A DNA stretch of 64,000 nucleotides, from assembly GCA_001028025.1 (NCBI GenBank), contig LDAQ01000086.1, forward strand, positions 1 through 64,000. The letters are read 5' to 3'. The notes under the pieces are model-generated. The model was not told where the DNA came from, did not search any database, and saw only the letters and a list, made by a program, of their open reading frames with translations. The stretch is from Faecalicatena fissicatena. GTDB lineage: Bacteria; Bacillota; Clostridia; Lachnospirales; Lachnospiraceae. A program made the position numbers and the translations under genes. Shown one piece after another: positions 1 to 7,206 of the stretch (its first letter is position 1; each line of letters begins with the position of its first letter).

Positions 1-88
1 TGAAAGGACAGGTATGTTCTTCTGGAGGCTCACGGCTATCCCTTCATGAAGCGCCCCCGTCCGTCAACGAGGCTAAAGCTCGTTAACT
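1..88 (+). other. Possible 3' tail of an IS200/IS605-type element (tnpB C-terminus and right end)
   Basis: One open frame runs in from the left edge and stops at the taa ending at base 86. Its last residues, LSLHEAPPSVNEAKAR, look like the C-terminal tails of TnpB/IS605 OrfB proteins, which read into the element's right end. The following bases form a small stem, AACGAG/CTCGTT (70-88). This is resemblance from memory on a very short stretch; the body of any such gene lies outside the window. It could equally be unrelated intergenic sequence. Confidence 0.3.
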
Positions 89-98
89 AGATTCTGAT

Positions 99-127
99 TT
101 GACATATACTGGCCGATATGTTACATT
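99..127 (+). promoter_or_regulatory. Putative sigma-A promoter for the GntR/ABC operon
   Basis: TTGACA at 99-104 and TACATT at 122-127 are separated by 17 bp, about 55 bp before the GntR start codon. Confidence 0.5.
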
Positions 128-154
128 AAGTGTATTATTTGAATTAGTACACTT
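128..154. promoter_or_regulatory. Putative operator of the YtrA-type GntR regulator
   Basis: The inverted repeat AAGTGTA-N13-TACACTT lies directly downstream of the predicted -10 and 27 bp before the regulator gene. YtrA-subfamily regulators typically repress their own ABC-transporter operon from such a site. The link to this regulator is inferred from position. Confidence 0.45.
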
Positions 155-181
155 CACACACTACCCATTCAGGAGGTCCGC

Positions 182-559
182 ATGATAAACATTGATTATC
201 AAAGCAGAACGCCAATCTATGAGCAGATCGTGGAACGTTTCCAGATGCTCATTTTAAAAGGCGTATTAAAACCAGACGACCAGATGCCCTCCGTCCGTTC
301 CCTTGCCCTTCAGCTGTCCATTAATCCGAATACAATCCAGAAGGCTTACGCCCAACTGGAGCAGCAGGGTTATATATATCCGGTAAAAGGAAGGGGCAAT
401 TTTGTTTCAGGCACTGGCCAGCTCGCTAAGCAGAAAAAGCTTGCATTTTTTGAAGATCTGAAAAACCTGGTCTTTTATGGCAGGGAAATCGGAGTTACAC
501 ATGAAGAATGCAGCCATTTTATTGACCAGTTTTATAAAAAGGAGGTTCTGCATGATTGA
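182..559 (+). CDS. GntR-family transcriptional regulator, YtrA subfamily
   Basis: 125-residue DNA-binding protein. Residues about 10-75 form the GntR winged helix (PIYEQIVERF, MPSVRSLALQL, NPNTIQKAYAQLEQQGYI, then GRGNFV). The short remaining tail, too small for a FadR or HutC effector domain, is typical of YtrA regulators. The start has a good AGGAGG ribosome binding site at 171-176. The gene overlaps the next one by 8 bp, and an ABC ATPase plus permease follow, which is the usual YtrA arrangement. It probably represses this transporter operon in response to cell-envelope or peptide stress; the inducer cannot be told. Confidence 0.9.
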   Translation: MINIDYQSRTPIYEQIVERFQMLILKGVLKPDDQMPSVRSLALQLSINPNTIQKAYAQLEQQGYIYPVKGRGNFVSGTGQLAKQKKLAFFEDLKNLVFYGREIGVTHEECSHFIDQFYKKEVLHD

Positions 560-1454
560 ATTAAATAATATAGACAAGACGTTCCAGAATATCCATGCAA
601 TAGATCATGTCACAGCATCGATCAGTGAGGGGATGATCTTTGGCCTTGTGGGAAGCAACGGTGCTGGAAAGAGTACTCTTCTGCGCCTGATTTCAGGGAT
701 TCTTAAGCCGGACAGTGGGGCTCTTCTGGTAGACGGACAGACTGCCTATGAGAATCGAAATGCCAAAGAAAATGTCTGCTTTCTCTCGGATTCGGCCTAC
801 TTCTTTCCTAATGCAACCCCTGCCGCCATGCGGGATTACTATGCAATGGTCTATCCTCAGTTCGACAGTAAGGCCTTTGACAGTCTAGTTGAAAAACTGG
901 ATATCGCGCTCACCAGAAAACTGAACACCTTTTCCAAGGGGATGAAAAAGCAGGTTTCTCTTCTGCTGGGGCTCTGCACAGGCACAAAATATCTGCTCTG
1001 TGATGAGACATTTGACGGGCTGGATCCGGTCATGCGCCAGGCTGTAAAAAGCCTGTTTGCCTCAGAGCTGATGAAGCGTGATTTCACCCCGGTCATCGCA
1101 TCCCATAATCTCCGTGAGCTGGAGGATATATGCGACAGCATCGGCCTGCTGCACAAGGGGAAGCTTCTTCTCACCCAGGATCTGGATCAGATGAAATACC
1201 ATGTCCATAAAATCCAGTGCGTCCTTCCCGATGAAGCCAGAGAACAGCAGCTTCTACAGGAACTGACAGTTCTGCAGTATGAAAAATCCGGTTCTCTGAT
1301 GCTGATTACCGCAAGGGGCACAAAAGAAGCCCTTCTTGACTGTGTGAATAGAAAGTCTCCTGTATTTGCAGAAATACTGCCATTAACTTTAGAAGAAATC
1401 TTTATCAGTGAAACGGAGGTAGCCGGCTATGACATCAAAAATCTCATACTTTAA
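552..1454 (+). CDS. ABC transporter ATP-binding protein (ABC-2 exporter type)
   Basis: 300-residue nucleotide-binding subunit. Walker A is GSNGAGKST at residues 34-42, Walker B is in YLLCDETFDGLDP and the switch histidine is in ASHNLRELEDICD. The signature is the variant FSKGMKKQ, as in YtrB/BcrA-like exporters. The ATG at 552 is preferred over upstream in-frame starts because an AAGGAGG site lies 7 bp before it; it overlaps the GntR gene by 8 bp, which suggests translational coupling. It should drive the membrane protein encoded next. The substrate is unknown; antimicrobial peptides or lipids are common for relatives. Confidence 0.9.
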   Translation: MIELNNIDKTFQNIHAIDHVTASISEGMIFGLVGSNGAGKSTLLRLISGILKPDSGALLVDGQTAYENRNAKENVCFLSDSAYFFPNATPAAMRDYYAMVYPQFDSKAFDSLVEKLDIALTRKLNTFSKGMKKQVSLLLGLCTGTKYLLCDETFDGLDPVMRQAVKSLFASELMKRDFTPVIASHNLRELEDICDSIGLLHKGKLLLTQDLDQMKYHVHKIQCVLPDEAREQQLLQELTVLQYEKSGSLMLITARGTKEALLDCVNRKSPVFAEILPLTLEEIFISETEVAGYDIKNLIL

Positions 1455-3558
1455 ATTTATAGAATCCGATATCCGGCACCGTGGATGGCTTGCTGCCCTG
1501 AATGCGGTTCTGCTGTTTCTGATACTTCCTGTCTATACTCTGCTTTCCTTTGACAACTTAAAGACGCAGGGCCGGTATAAGGCCGGCAGCGAAGAATTCA
1601 GTAATTGGGCAGGCAGCACCTTTCCCGGATTTTTCAATGGTTATACCAACCGGTATTTTGCCGGGTTGATCATCATTCTGGCTATTTTATGTGCAGTAAC
1701 GGGATTCTCCTATCTGCATTCCAGAGATAAGCAGGATTTCTACCATTCCATGCCTGTCAGACGCGTACAGTGGTTTGCCATCTCTTACTGGAGCGGCATA
1801 ATCCTCTTTATGGTACCCTATCTGCTGTTCGCACTCTCTGCGCTGCTGATAGGCCAGGCGCACGGAATTATGAACACAAGCGTTTTGTCAAGCTGTCTGT
1901 TTTCCATGCTGGGAGCAATCCTTGGCTTTCTAATCTGCTACCACACCAGCATATTGGCCATGTTTCTGACCGGACGCATTGTAACAGGAGTGCTTGCTTC
2001 ACTGGTTCTTCTTGTATACGGAAACATAATTACGATTCTAATGGACGGGCTTGCCGCCAAATTTTTTAGCACATGGGTCAGCCGTTCACCAATCGTCCTG
2101 CAGGAAATCATCGGATACATGACCCCTGCAACTCTATTTTCATGGATATTACGCACCACTATCCGGCACACGGCATCACCAGTGATACTTATCAGCGCTG
2201 TTCTTTGTGCCGCCGTGCTGCTTGGCGCCGCACTTCTGATCTATAAATATTATCCGGCTGAAGCGGCGGAGAATGCGCTTGCATTTCCCAAATCGGCTCC
2301 CGTTGTCAAGTTTCTGATCGCGGTGCCGACAGCATTATTTATTGGCCTGTTTATTGATACATTCAGTGGCGGAAGCGGCTCCTTATGGATTATCTTTATC
2401 AGTATATTTACGGTTCTCCTGCTCTGTCTGCTGATCGAATTTATTTATCATCAGGATTTAAGGCAGCTTTTAGCGGGAAAAGTTTCATCTGCACTTTCAC
2501 TTTGTACTGTAGTGGGAATCCTCTGTATCCTGCAGTTTGACCTGTTTGGATACGACAGTTACCTCCCCAAAGAAAACAAGCTGGCCGATATGTCCGTATA
2601 TACCGATAATTTTTCCGGTTATTTCGCCTATCCTGAAAGCTATAAAGGGGTATCCTATGACCAGCTAAATGCGCCCGGCGCTGTCATCACCGATTACCAG
2701 GCTATATACCAGCTGGCTGCTGAGGGCATAGAAAATCTGAAGCAGGGTATTACCCCTCAATGGATCAATCGTGGATCCGACACAGAGGACACGGCCGTTG
2801 TCACCATGCGTTTCGGACTCTCAAACGGGAAAGACGCATACCGCCAATACGCTGTTGATAAGACAGCGCTGCTCAATGCGCTGAAACAGGCATGTGAAAG
2901 CGAGACGTACCGAAAGGAACTCTTCCCCGTCTTCCATCTGAATCAGGAAGAAATCAGAGGGGTTTCTCTGCAGGATCTCTATTACCAGCCTGCTGCTATG
3001 ACCCTGAGTAAGGAGGAACAGAATCAGCTGCTGGATGCATACAAAAAAGATGTCCTGAACGCAGACATTTCCGAGCTGCAGTATGATTCACCGCTGGGTG
3101 AGCTTCAGGTAGAAATACCTGACATATATGCTGCCGAGCAAGTATCCGGAAAACAAGTCCCCAATATACGTTTCGGACAGTTTTATATCTACCGCTCTTA
3201 CACGAACACACTGAGCATGCTTGAAAAGTACGGATATAAACTCCGGACCGAAATCAGTCCCGAAGATGTCGCAGTCATGACCTACTATCCGAACGAGAAC
3301 ACTGTTAGCGGAGGCGTATATACAAAGGATGCTGCAGCCGATTATTCAACAATTAATGCACAGAAATCATCCTACGATTATTCCTTCGGTGACGGAATCC
3401 CGGTCACCAGCCCTGAGGAAATCCAGAAACTCCTGGATCAAATCAGCTATGACGAGTGCAGCGGCCTGCTCGGGAACTACAAAACACCAACCGGATCCGT
3501 AGAAATCACACTGAACGGAAAGGCTTATCCTAATTCCTATGCGGTTTATGGGGAGTGA
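1429..3558 (+). CDS. ABC-2 type transporter permease with large C-terminal soluble domain
   Basis: 709-residue membrane protein overlapping the ATPase gene by 26 bp. Roughly the first 380 residues contain about ten hydrophobic segments. The remaining 330 or so residues, from about FDLFGYDSYLP onward, are hydrophilic and rich in Tyr, Asp and Ser, and are probably extracytoplasmic. It lacks the MacB/FtsX layout. This two-part build occurs in permeases paired with YtrA-type regulators in Clostridia. The C-terminal region has no function I recognise. It is the partner of the preceding ATPase. Confidence 0.8.
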   Translation: MTSKISYFKFIESDIRHRGWLAALNAVLLFLILPVYTLLSFDNLKTQGRYKAGSEEFSNWAGSTFPGFFNGYTNRYFAGLIIILAILCAVTGFSYLHSRDKQDFYHSMPVRRVQWFAISYWSGIILFMVPYLLFALSALLIGQAHGIMNTSVLSSCLFSMLGAILGFLICYHTSILAMFLTGRIVTGVLASLVLLVYGNIITILMDGLAAKFFSTWVSRSPIVLQEIIGYMTPATLFSWILRTTIRHTASPVILISAVLCAAVLLGAALLIYKYYPAEAAENALAFPKSAPVVKFLIAVPTALFIGLFIDTFSGGSGSLWIIFISIFTVLLLCLLIEFIYHQDLRQLLAGKVSSALSLCTVVGILCILQFDLFGYDSYLPKENKLADMSVYTDNFSGYFAYPESYKGVSYDQLNAPGAVITDYQAIYQLAAEGIENLKQGITPQWINRGSDTEDTAVVTMRFGLSNGKDAYRQYAVDKTALLNALKQACESETYRKELFPVFHLNQEEIRGVSLQDLYYQPAAMTLSKEEQNQLLDAYKKDVLNADISELQYDSPLGELQVEIPDIYAAEQVSGKQVPNIRFGQFYIYRSYTNTLSMLEKYGYKLRTEISPEDVAVMTYYPNENTVSGGVYTKDAAADYSTINAQKSSYDYSFGDGIPVTSPEEIQKLLDQISYDECSGLLGNYKTPTGSVEITLNGKAYPNSYAVYGE

Positions 3559-3575
3559 GGGGTGTTGGCAAGGGG

Positions 3576-3841
3576 GGACGCTGTGTGGAAGTGGAACAGG
3601 GCTCTCCTGGATGCGGAATTAGGGCATAAGTGCCGCTAATCAAAATCGGAGCCGGCATGATGAACATCGCAGACACTCACGAGAATTCTGATGAATTCTC
3701 GCTGCGGGTCTGCTTTCTTCCAGGCCTTGTGGGCCTGGAAGAAGTTCACATGCCGGCTCCGATTTTGATGAAGCGGCACTAATGCCCTAAAAGACGCATC
3801 CAGGAGAGCCCTGTTCCACTTCCGCACAGCTGGACGCATCC
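3576..3841 (-). repeat. Long fold-back element LIR-A (two-hairpin-capped inverted repeat)
   Basis: The arms 3581-3659 and 3749-3829 are almost fully complementary. They enclose a hairpin at 3681-3700 (GAGAATTC stem, TGAT loop at 3689-3692) and a second hairpin at 3717-3741 (CTTCCAGGCC stem). Read on the minus strand, the element begins GGATGCGTCCAGC (ending at 3841) and ends AGCGTCCCCCC. Its internal-loop sequences, GCATTAGTGCCGC (3773-3785) and ATTAGCGGCAC (3630-3640), resemble those of the other four elements. It lies 17 bp after the permease stop codon. It is the shortest and most divergent member. Reading frames crossing it are products of the palindrome. Confidence 0.85.
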
Positions 3842-4204
3842 TGTCAGAAGTTACCCGTCACTTCCCGGGAGGGACCTTGGACGGGAGCTGCGGATTGTGT
3901 TGAACTGGTGGTGCAAAAACTATACAGGATAAATTTAATGGAGCTTTATGTTGGCTCTCTAGGCATTTATTATTCAGTTAAGTTTTATCAACTGAAAGTC
4001 ACAATTCGTTTACAATATAGATATCATAAATCTATTTAAAAACATACAATTTTTCTGCTGATTCCCCCTATATTTCCTCTGCAAAATTCATCATAAAATC
4101 CGCAGCCAACCAATGCACTTCCCCTGCCGCTCCCCACCTTCATTTCAGCACCAATCCGCCTCCCCACCCAGCGATTCCCACCGGATGTTATTTTCCTCCC
4201 GTCC
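3842..4204. other. Non-coding spacer between two fold-back elements
   Basis: The first 90 bp are GC-rich, the rest mostly AT-rich. I find no convincing gene. A weak hairpin, TTCAGTT/AACTGAA, is present at 3974-3997. Near 4095-4116 there is a near-copy of the last bases of the phospholipase gene on the other side of LIR-B (the shared core is AAAATC, then GCAGCCAA). Confidence 0.5.
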
Positions 4205-4521
4205 GGATGCGTTCAGCCTGCCTGCGGCGGGGCTTCAGGGGCTGCGGGGGGAGAGTTTTGTGCTGCTTTTTGGAAGCATAGAGTGCGCTTACAAATCCTT
4301 AATAAAAACCATGCCGGATGGAAAGGCTAAACTCTGCTTCCGAAGCAGAGTTTAAGGCGGCCTGAGCCGCGCAATTCATCAGAATTGCGGGGTGAATGCC
4401 GCCGGTGCCTTTCCATCCGGCATGGTTTTTATTTAGGATTTGTTAGCAAACGGACAGCTCCAAAAAGCAGCACAAAACTCTCCCCCCGCAGCCCCTGAAG
4501 CCCCGCCGCAGGCAGGCGTCC
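4205..4521 (+). repeat. Long fold-back element LIR-B
   Basis: The outer stem pairs 4216-4275 with 4459-4517. An asymmetric internal loop follows, with GCATAGAGTGCGC (4276-4288) facing TTAGCAAACGGACAGC (4443-4458). An inner stem holding CATGCCGGATGG/CCATCCGGCATG comes next. The tip has hairpin A (4328-4354) and hairpin B (4356-4403), whose inner stem CGCAATTC/GAATTGCG has an ATCA loop at 4378-4381. The base is GGAT (4205-4208) pairing with GTCC (4518-4521), with a G-T wobble. It ends 16 bp before the stop codon of the convergent phospholipase gene. The hairpin B core is nearly identical to that of LIR-C. Confidence 0.9.
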
Positions 4522-4536
4522 CTCCCACCCGAAAAA

Positions 4537-5970
4537 TCACATCAAAAATCGCAGCCAATTGAAACTTAGCAGGAGTTTTATTCTACTTTCTTTTTTCTTA
4601 CTGATTTCCTGCCGTGTGACTCCCTCAGGTATTTTATATGTCCCGTCGGGCATTGCCTGTACGGACTGGTTCTCATAGCTTTTCATGTATTGTCTCAGCT
4701 GCTTTGTGACTTCTTTACTGTCGATTACAAGCATCAGCTCTGTATCCAGGTATGCGCTTCTCATGTCCATATTGAAGGAACCCACGATTGCCAGGTCGTC
4801 CCCTATTGTGATGCTTTTTCCGTGATAGGATACTCCGCCCTCATATTCGTGGATTTCAAGACCGGTGTCTAGAAGCTTCCCTTTATTTTTACTGTAGTCC
4901 GAGGCTCCAAAGGGGTTTCCGTTGTTAGCTACGGAGTTCGTCATCAAAAGGACGTTCTCATTTGCTCCGCAAACCGATGCGAATTCTTTATACATCCAGT
5001 CGTTGCAGATGATATATGGTGTGTGGATGGCGATTTCCTCATCGGTGTCCTTCATCAGCTGGGTTAATGCGTAGAACAGGGTGGGCTCCTTGGCATATAC
5101 ATGGATTGGATTGCTCAGAAGAGTGATCTTGTTCGTCTCAAAGGTCATAGATTGATAATCGGGCGTTTCTTTTAATGCAGGGTTATCTTTTAGAATCTCC
5201 TGATATCGGGCTTCCAGTTCACCTTTGGCGCGGGCTGTCTCCTTGGAACTTACCCGCCAGGAACCGTCGCTGAACTTTTTGCACACATCCAGATCCCAAA
5301 CGGAATCAAAATAAGACTCCAGCTGATGGATGGAGCTTTCATCTCCGGGACTGGCGCTGTATACAAGCACTTCTCTATCGTAATTTTTGTATCCATTGTC
5401 CCCTAAAAAATAGTCGTATGTGTTTCGGCCGCCCAGCATGTAGAGAGAATCATCCACGATCAGATATTTGTCGTGGAGACGGCCCATGCTTTTCCATGGA
5501 GCCAGCAGATTAATCCGGTTGTAAATCCGGACTTCCACGTTCTCTTCTGAAGAGAGTGCGTAAAAGTATTCATTGCCGTCCATCTGCTGCAATGCGGAGA
5601 AACCGTCCACAAGGACTTTTACATCGACTCCCCGCCTGGCTGCCTGAATCAAAGCGGCGATTACATCTTTGCCGCTCTGATCCGCGTGAAAATCAAAGGT
5701 TGAGAGGACGATTCGGTCCTCCGCCTGCTCTATCATTTTCAGCCGTTCTTCCAGCGCATCTGCATTGTCTTCTATTACACATGCCCTGTCACCGGATACT
5801 GTGTCCGAATAACAGTTGGCCGCATCAAAAGATTCTTTGTATTCTTTGCCTACCTTTGGCTGCCTGATATAAGATATGATCGCCCCGAGAAGAACATAAA
5901 GGGCAAATAATACAATTCCGATGATAAGGTATCTTATTTTAAAATGTTTCCTGCTTTTTCTGCGTTCCAT
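4537..5970 (-). CDS. Phospholipase D-like / cardiolipin synthase-like membrane protein
   Basis: 477 residues with one N-terminal transmembrane segment (about 14-35) and two PLD (HKD) motifs. The first is HDKYLIVDD near residue 166 followed by GGRN; the second is YHGKSITIGDD near 383 followed by GSFNMDMRS. Both catalytic His/Lys pairs are present, so it should be an active phosphatidyl- or phosphodiester-transferase facing the membrane. Cardiolipin synthase is the nearest familiar function, but the single N-terminal anchor and divergent spacing also fit other PLD enzymes. It is a separate unit 59 bp downstream of the phosphatase gene. The gene ends beside LIR-B. Confidence 0.82.
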   Translation of the reverse strand: MERRKSRKHFKIRYLIIGIVLFALYVLLGAIISYIRQPKVGKEYKESFDAANCYSDTVSGDRACVIEDNADALEERLKMIEQAEDRIVLSTFDFHADQSGKDVIAALIQAARRGVDVKVLVDGFSALQQMDGNEYFYALSSEENVEVRIYNRINLLAPWKSMGRLHDKYLIVDDSLYMLGGRNTYDYFLGDNGYKNYDREVLVYSASPGDESSIHQLESYFDSVWDLDVCKKFSDGSWRVSSKETARAKGELEARYQEILKDNPALKETPDYQSMTFETNKITLLSNPIHVYAKEPTLFYALTQLMKDTDEEIAIHTPYIICNDWMYKEFASVCGANENVLLMTNSVANNGNPFGASDYSKNKGKLLDTGLEIHEYEGGVSYHGKSITIGDDLAIVGSFNMDMRSAYLDTELMLVIDSKEVTKQLRQYMKSYENQSVQAMPDGTYKIPEGVTRQEISKKKESRIKLLLSFNWLRFLM

Positions 5971-6029
5971 TGCTGTTTCCCAGTTTGCGGCGGCATATTC
6001 GTATCATACGCCTGCTGAGTTCTAACCTC

Positions 6030-7205
6030 CTAATAATATTTTACTGTTACTTTTTTCCCCATTTTTTCAACCACGGCCTGCAGCTGCTCTGTCAGGTTCA
6101 TCCGCACGCTCAGGTCAAAACTCAATTCAGAGTTCTGGTGTGCCTCGTTTACTGCAGTCCCTACAAAAAGATTCAGCTCGGTGCACTCTTCTATCAGTAT
6201 CTTAGCGAGCCTGGACGCACCGTTATTGGCATCCAGCTCATCAAAAAATTCCACGTCAAATTCATCTTTTACATACCGTTTCAGCAGCTTCAGCGCCTTG
6301 CCCAGAGTCAGCACGCCTTCGGTCACCAGATCCAGTCCCTCTATAGTTGCCATCGGGGGTACATCGGGGTCGTTGTAATCCACTTTGGTAATAATGTCTT
6401 TCCTTAATATTCTTGCCGCTATGTTCGCGCTGGTTCCGCCTGATACGATTTTACGACCCTCTGTGTGCATAAATTCATGCATCAGTTTCTCATCGTCATC
6501 CTTGCTCTTCGGCGGTCCTGTGAAAATGTTCACCACTCTGCGCTCAATCACCCTTGCCACGGCCACCGTGGTATCGTCTCCAGGCTTCTGCACATACAAG
6601 TCATCACATGCCTGGCTCAGCAGAGCCGCCAGCCTGGATGCTGACATAGTTTTTTTGGTACACTGCAGTGTATATTCTGCCATGCTCTCCCAGGTCCACC
6701 CCTGCAGGTTCAGTATCTCTCCCGCACCCGCATAGATCACTCCGTCGCTCATCAGTACAAAGCAGTCATTCTGCTGAACCTTGAAACGGTATTCATGAAT
6801 CTTCTTTCCCTCGATCAGCCTCTCTTCAAATGGATAGTTTACGATTTTCTTATCCCTGATAAATACGCAGGCCGGATTGTCGAACTCCACCAGGTAAGCA
6901 TCACCATTGTGAAAGATCTGAAGGATGCTGAATGTTGCATATGCCACTTTCCGAACCTGGCAGATCGGAAGTGTCTTGGCAATTGTCTCCACGCAGGATT
7001 CTATGTCCGCGCCTTCGAAGAGCATCGTACCGAGTATCTTAGACGTCAACGTCGCAAGTATGTTGGCCTTGACGCCGCTTCCCATTCCATCCGCAAGAAT
7101 CACGATGTCTGAATCCTCTGTCTTTAATATCTCCACTTTATCTCCGCACAACTCCTCATGGTGCTTATTCAGGCTCTTCCATGCCACGTCTATACTTACA
7201 CTCAT
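6030..7205 (-). CDS. SpoIIE-family serine/threonine phosphatase (PP2C-like)
   Basis: 391 residues. Residues about 1-220 form a PP2C/SpoIIE domain: metal-binding DGMGSG near residue 39, a second acidic site in LMSDGVIYAG, and DDTTVAVARV at its end. The last 170 residues or so are a separate region that I cannot assign. It begins 1 bp after the sensory hydrogenase gene and is surely co-transcribed with it. PP2C-type phosphatases are recurrent neighbours of group C (HydS-type) [FeFe]-hydrogenases, so it probably relays an H2 or redox signal by dephosphorylating a partner. Targets are not visible; the anti-sigma-like ATPases nearby are candidates. Confidence 0.88.
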   Translation of the reverse strand: MSVSIDVAWKSLNKHHEELCGDKVEILKTEDSDIVILADGMGSGVKANILATLTSKILGTMLFEGADIESCVETIAKTLPICQVRKVAYATFSILQIFHNGDAYLVEFDNPACVFIRDKKIVNYPFEERLIEGKKIHEYRFKVQQNDCFVLMSDGVIYAGAGEILNLQGWTWESMAEYTLQCTKKTMSASRLAALLSQACDDLYVQKPGDDTTVAVARVIERRVVNIFTGPPKSKDDDEKLMHEFMHTEGRKIVSGGTSANIAARILRKDIITKVDYNDPDVPPMATIEGLDLVTEGVLTLGKALKLLKRYVKDEFDVEFFDELDANNGASRLAKILIEECTELNLFVGTAVNEAHQNSELSFDLSVRMNLTEQLQAVVEKMGKKVTVKYY

Positions 7206-7206
7206 A

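Noticed and set aside
3576..3841. LIR elements as ordinary rho-independent terminators
   Set aside because: They are 265-320 bp with conserved internal loops and a double-hairpin tip, far larger than terminators, and lack a following T tract. A termination side effect is still possible.
4113..4355. Open frame across the left arm of LIR-B
   Set aside because: It follows the palindrome, has no ribosome binding site and its product has no protein-like pattern.
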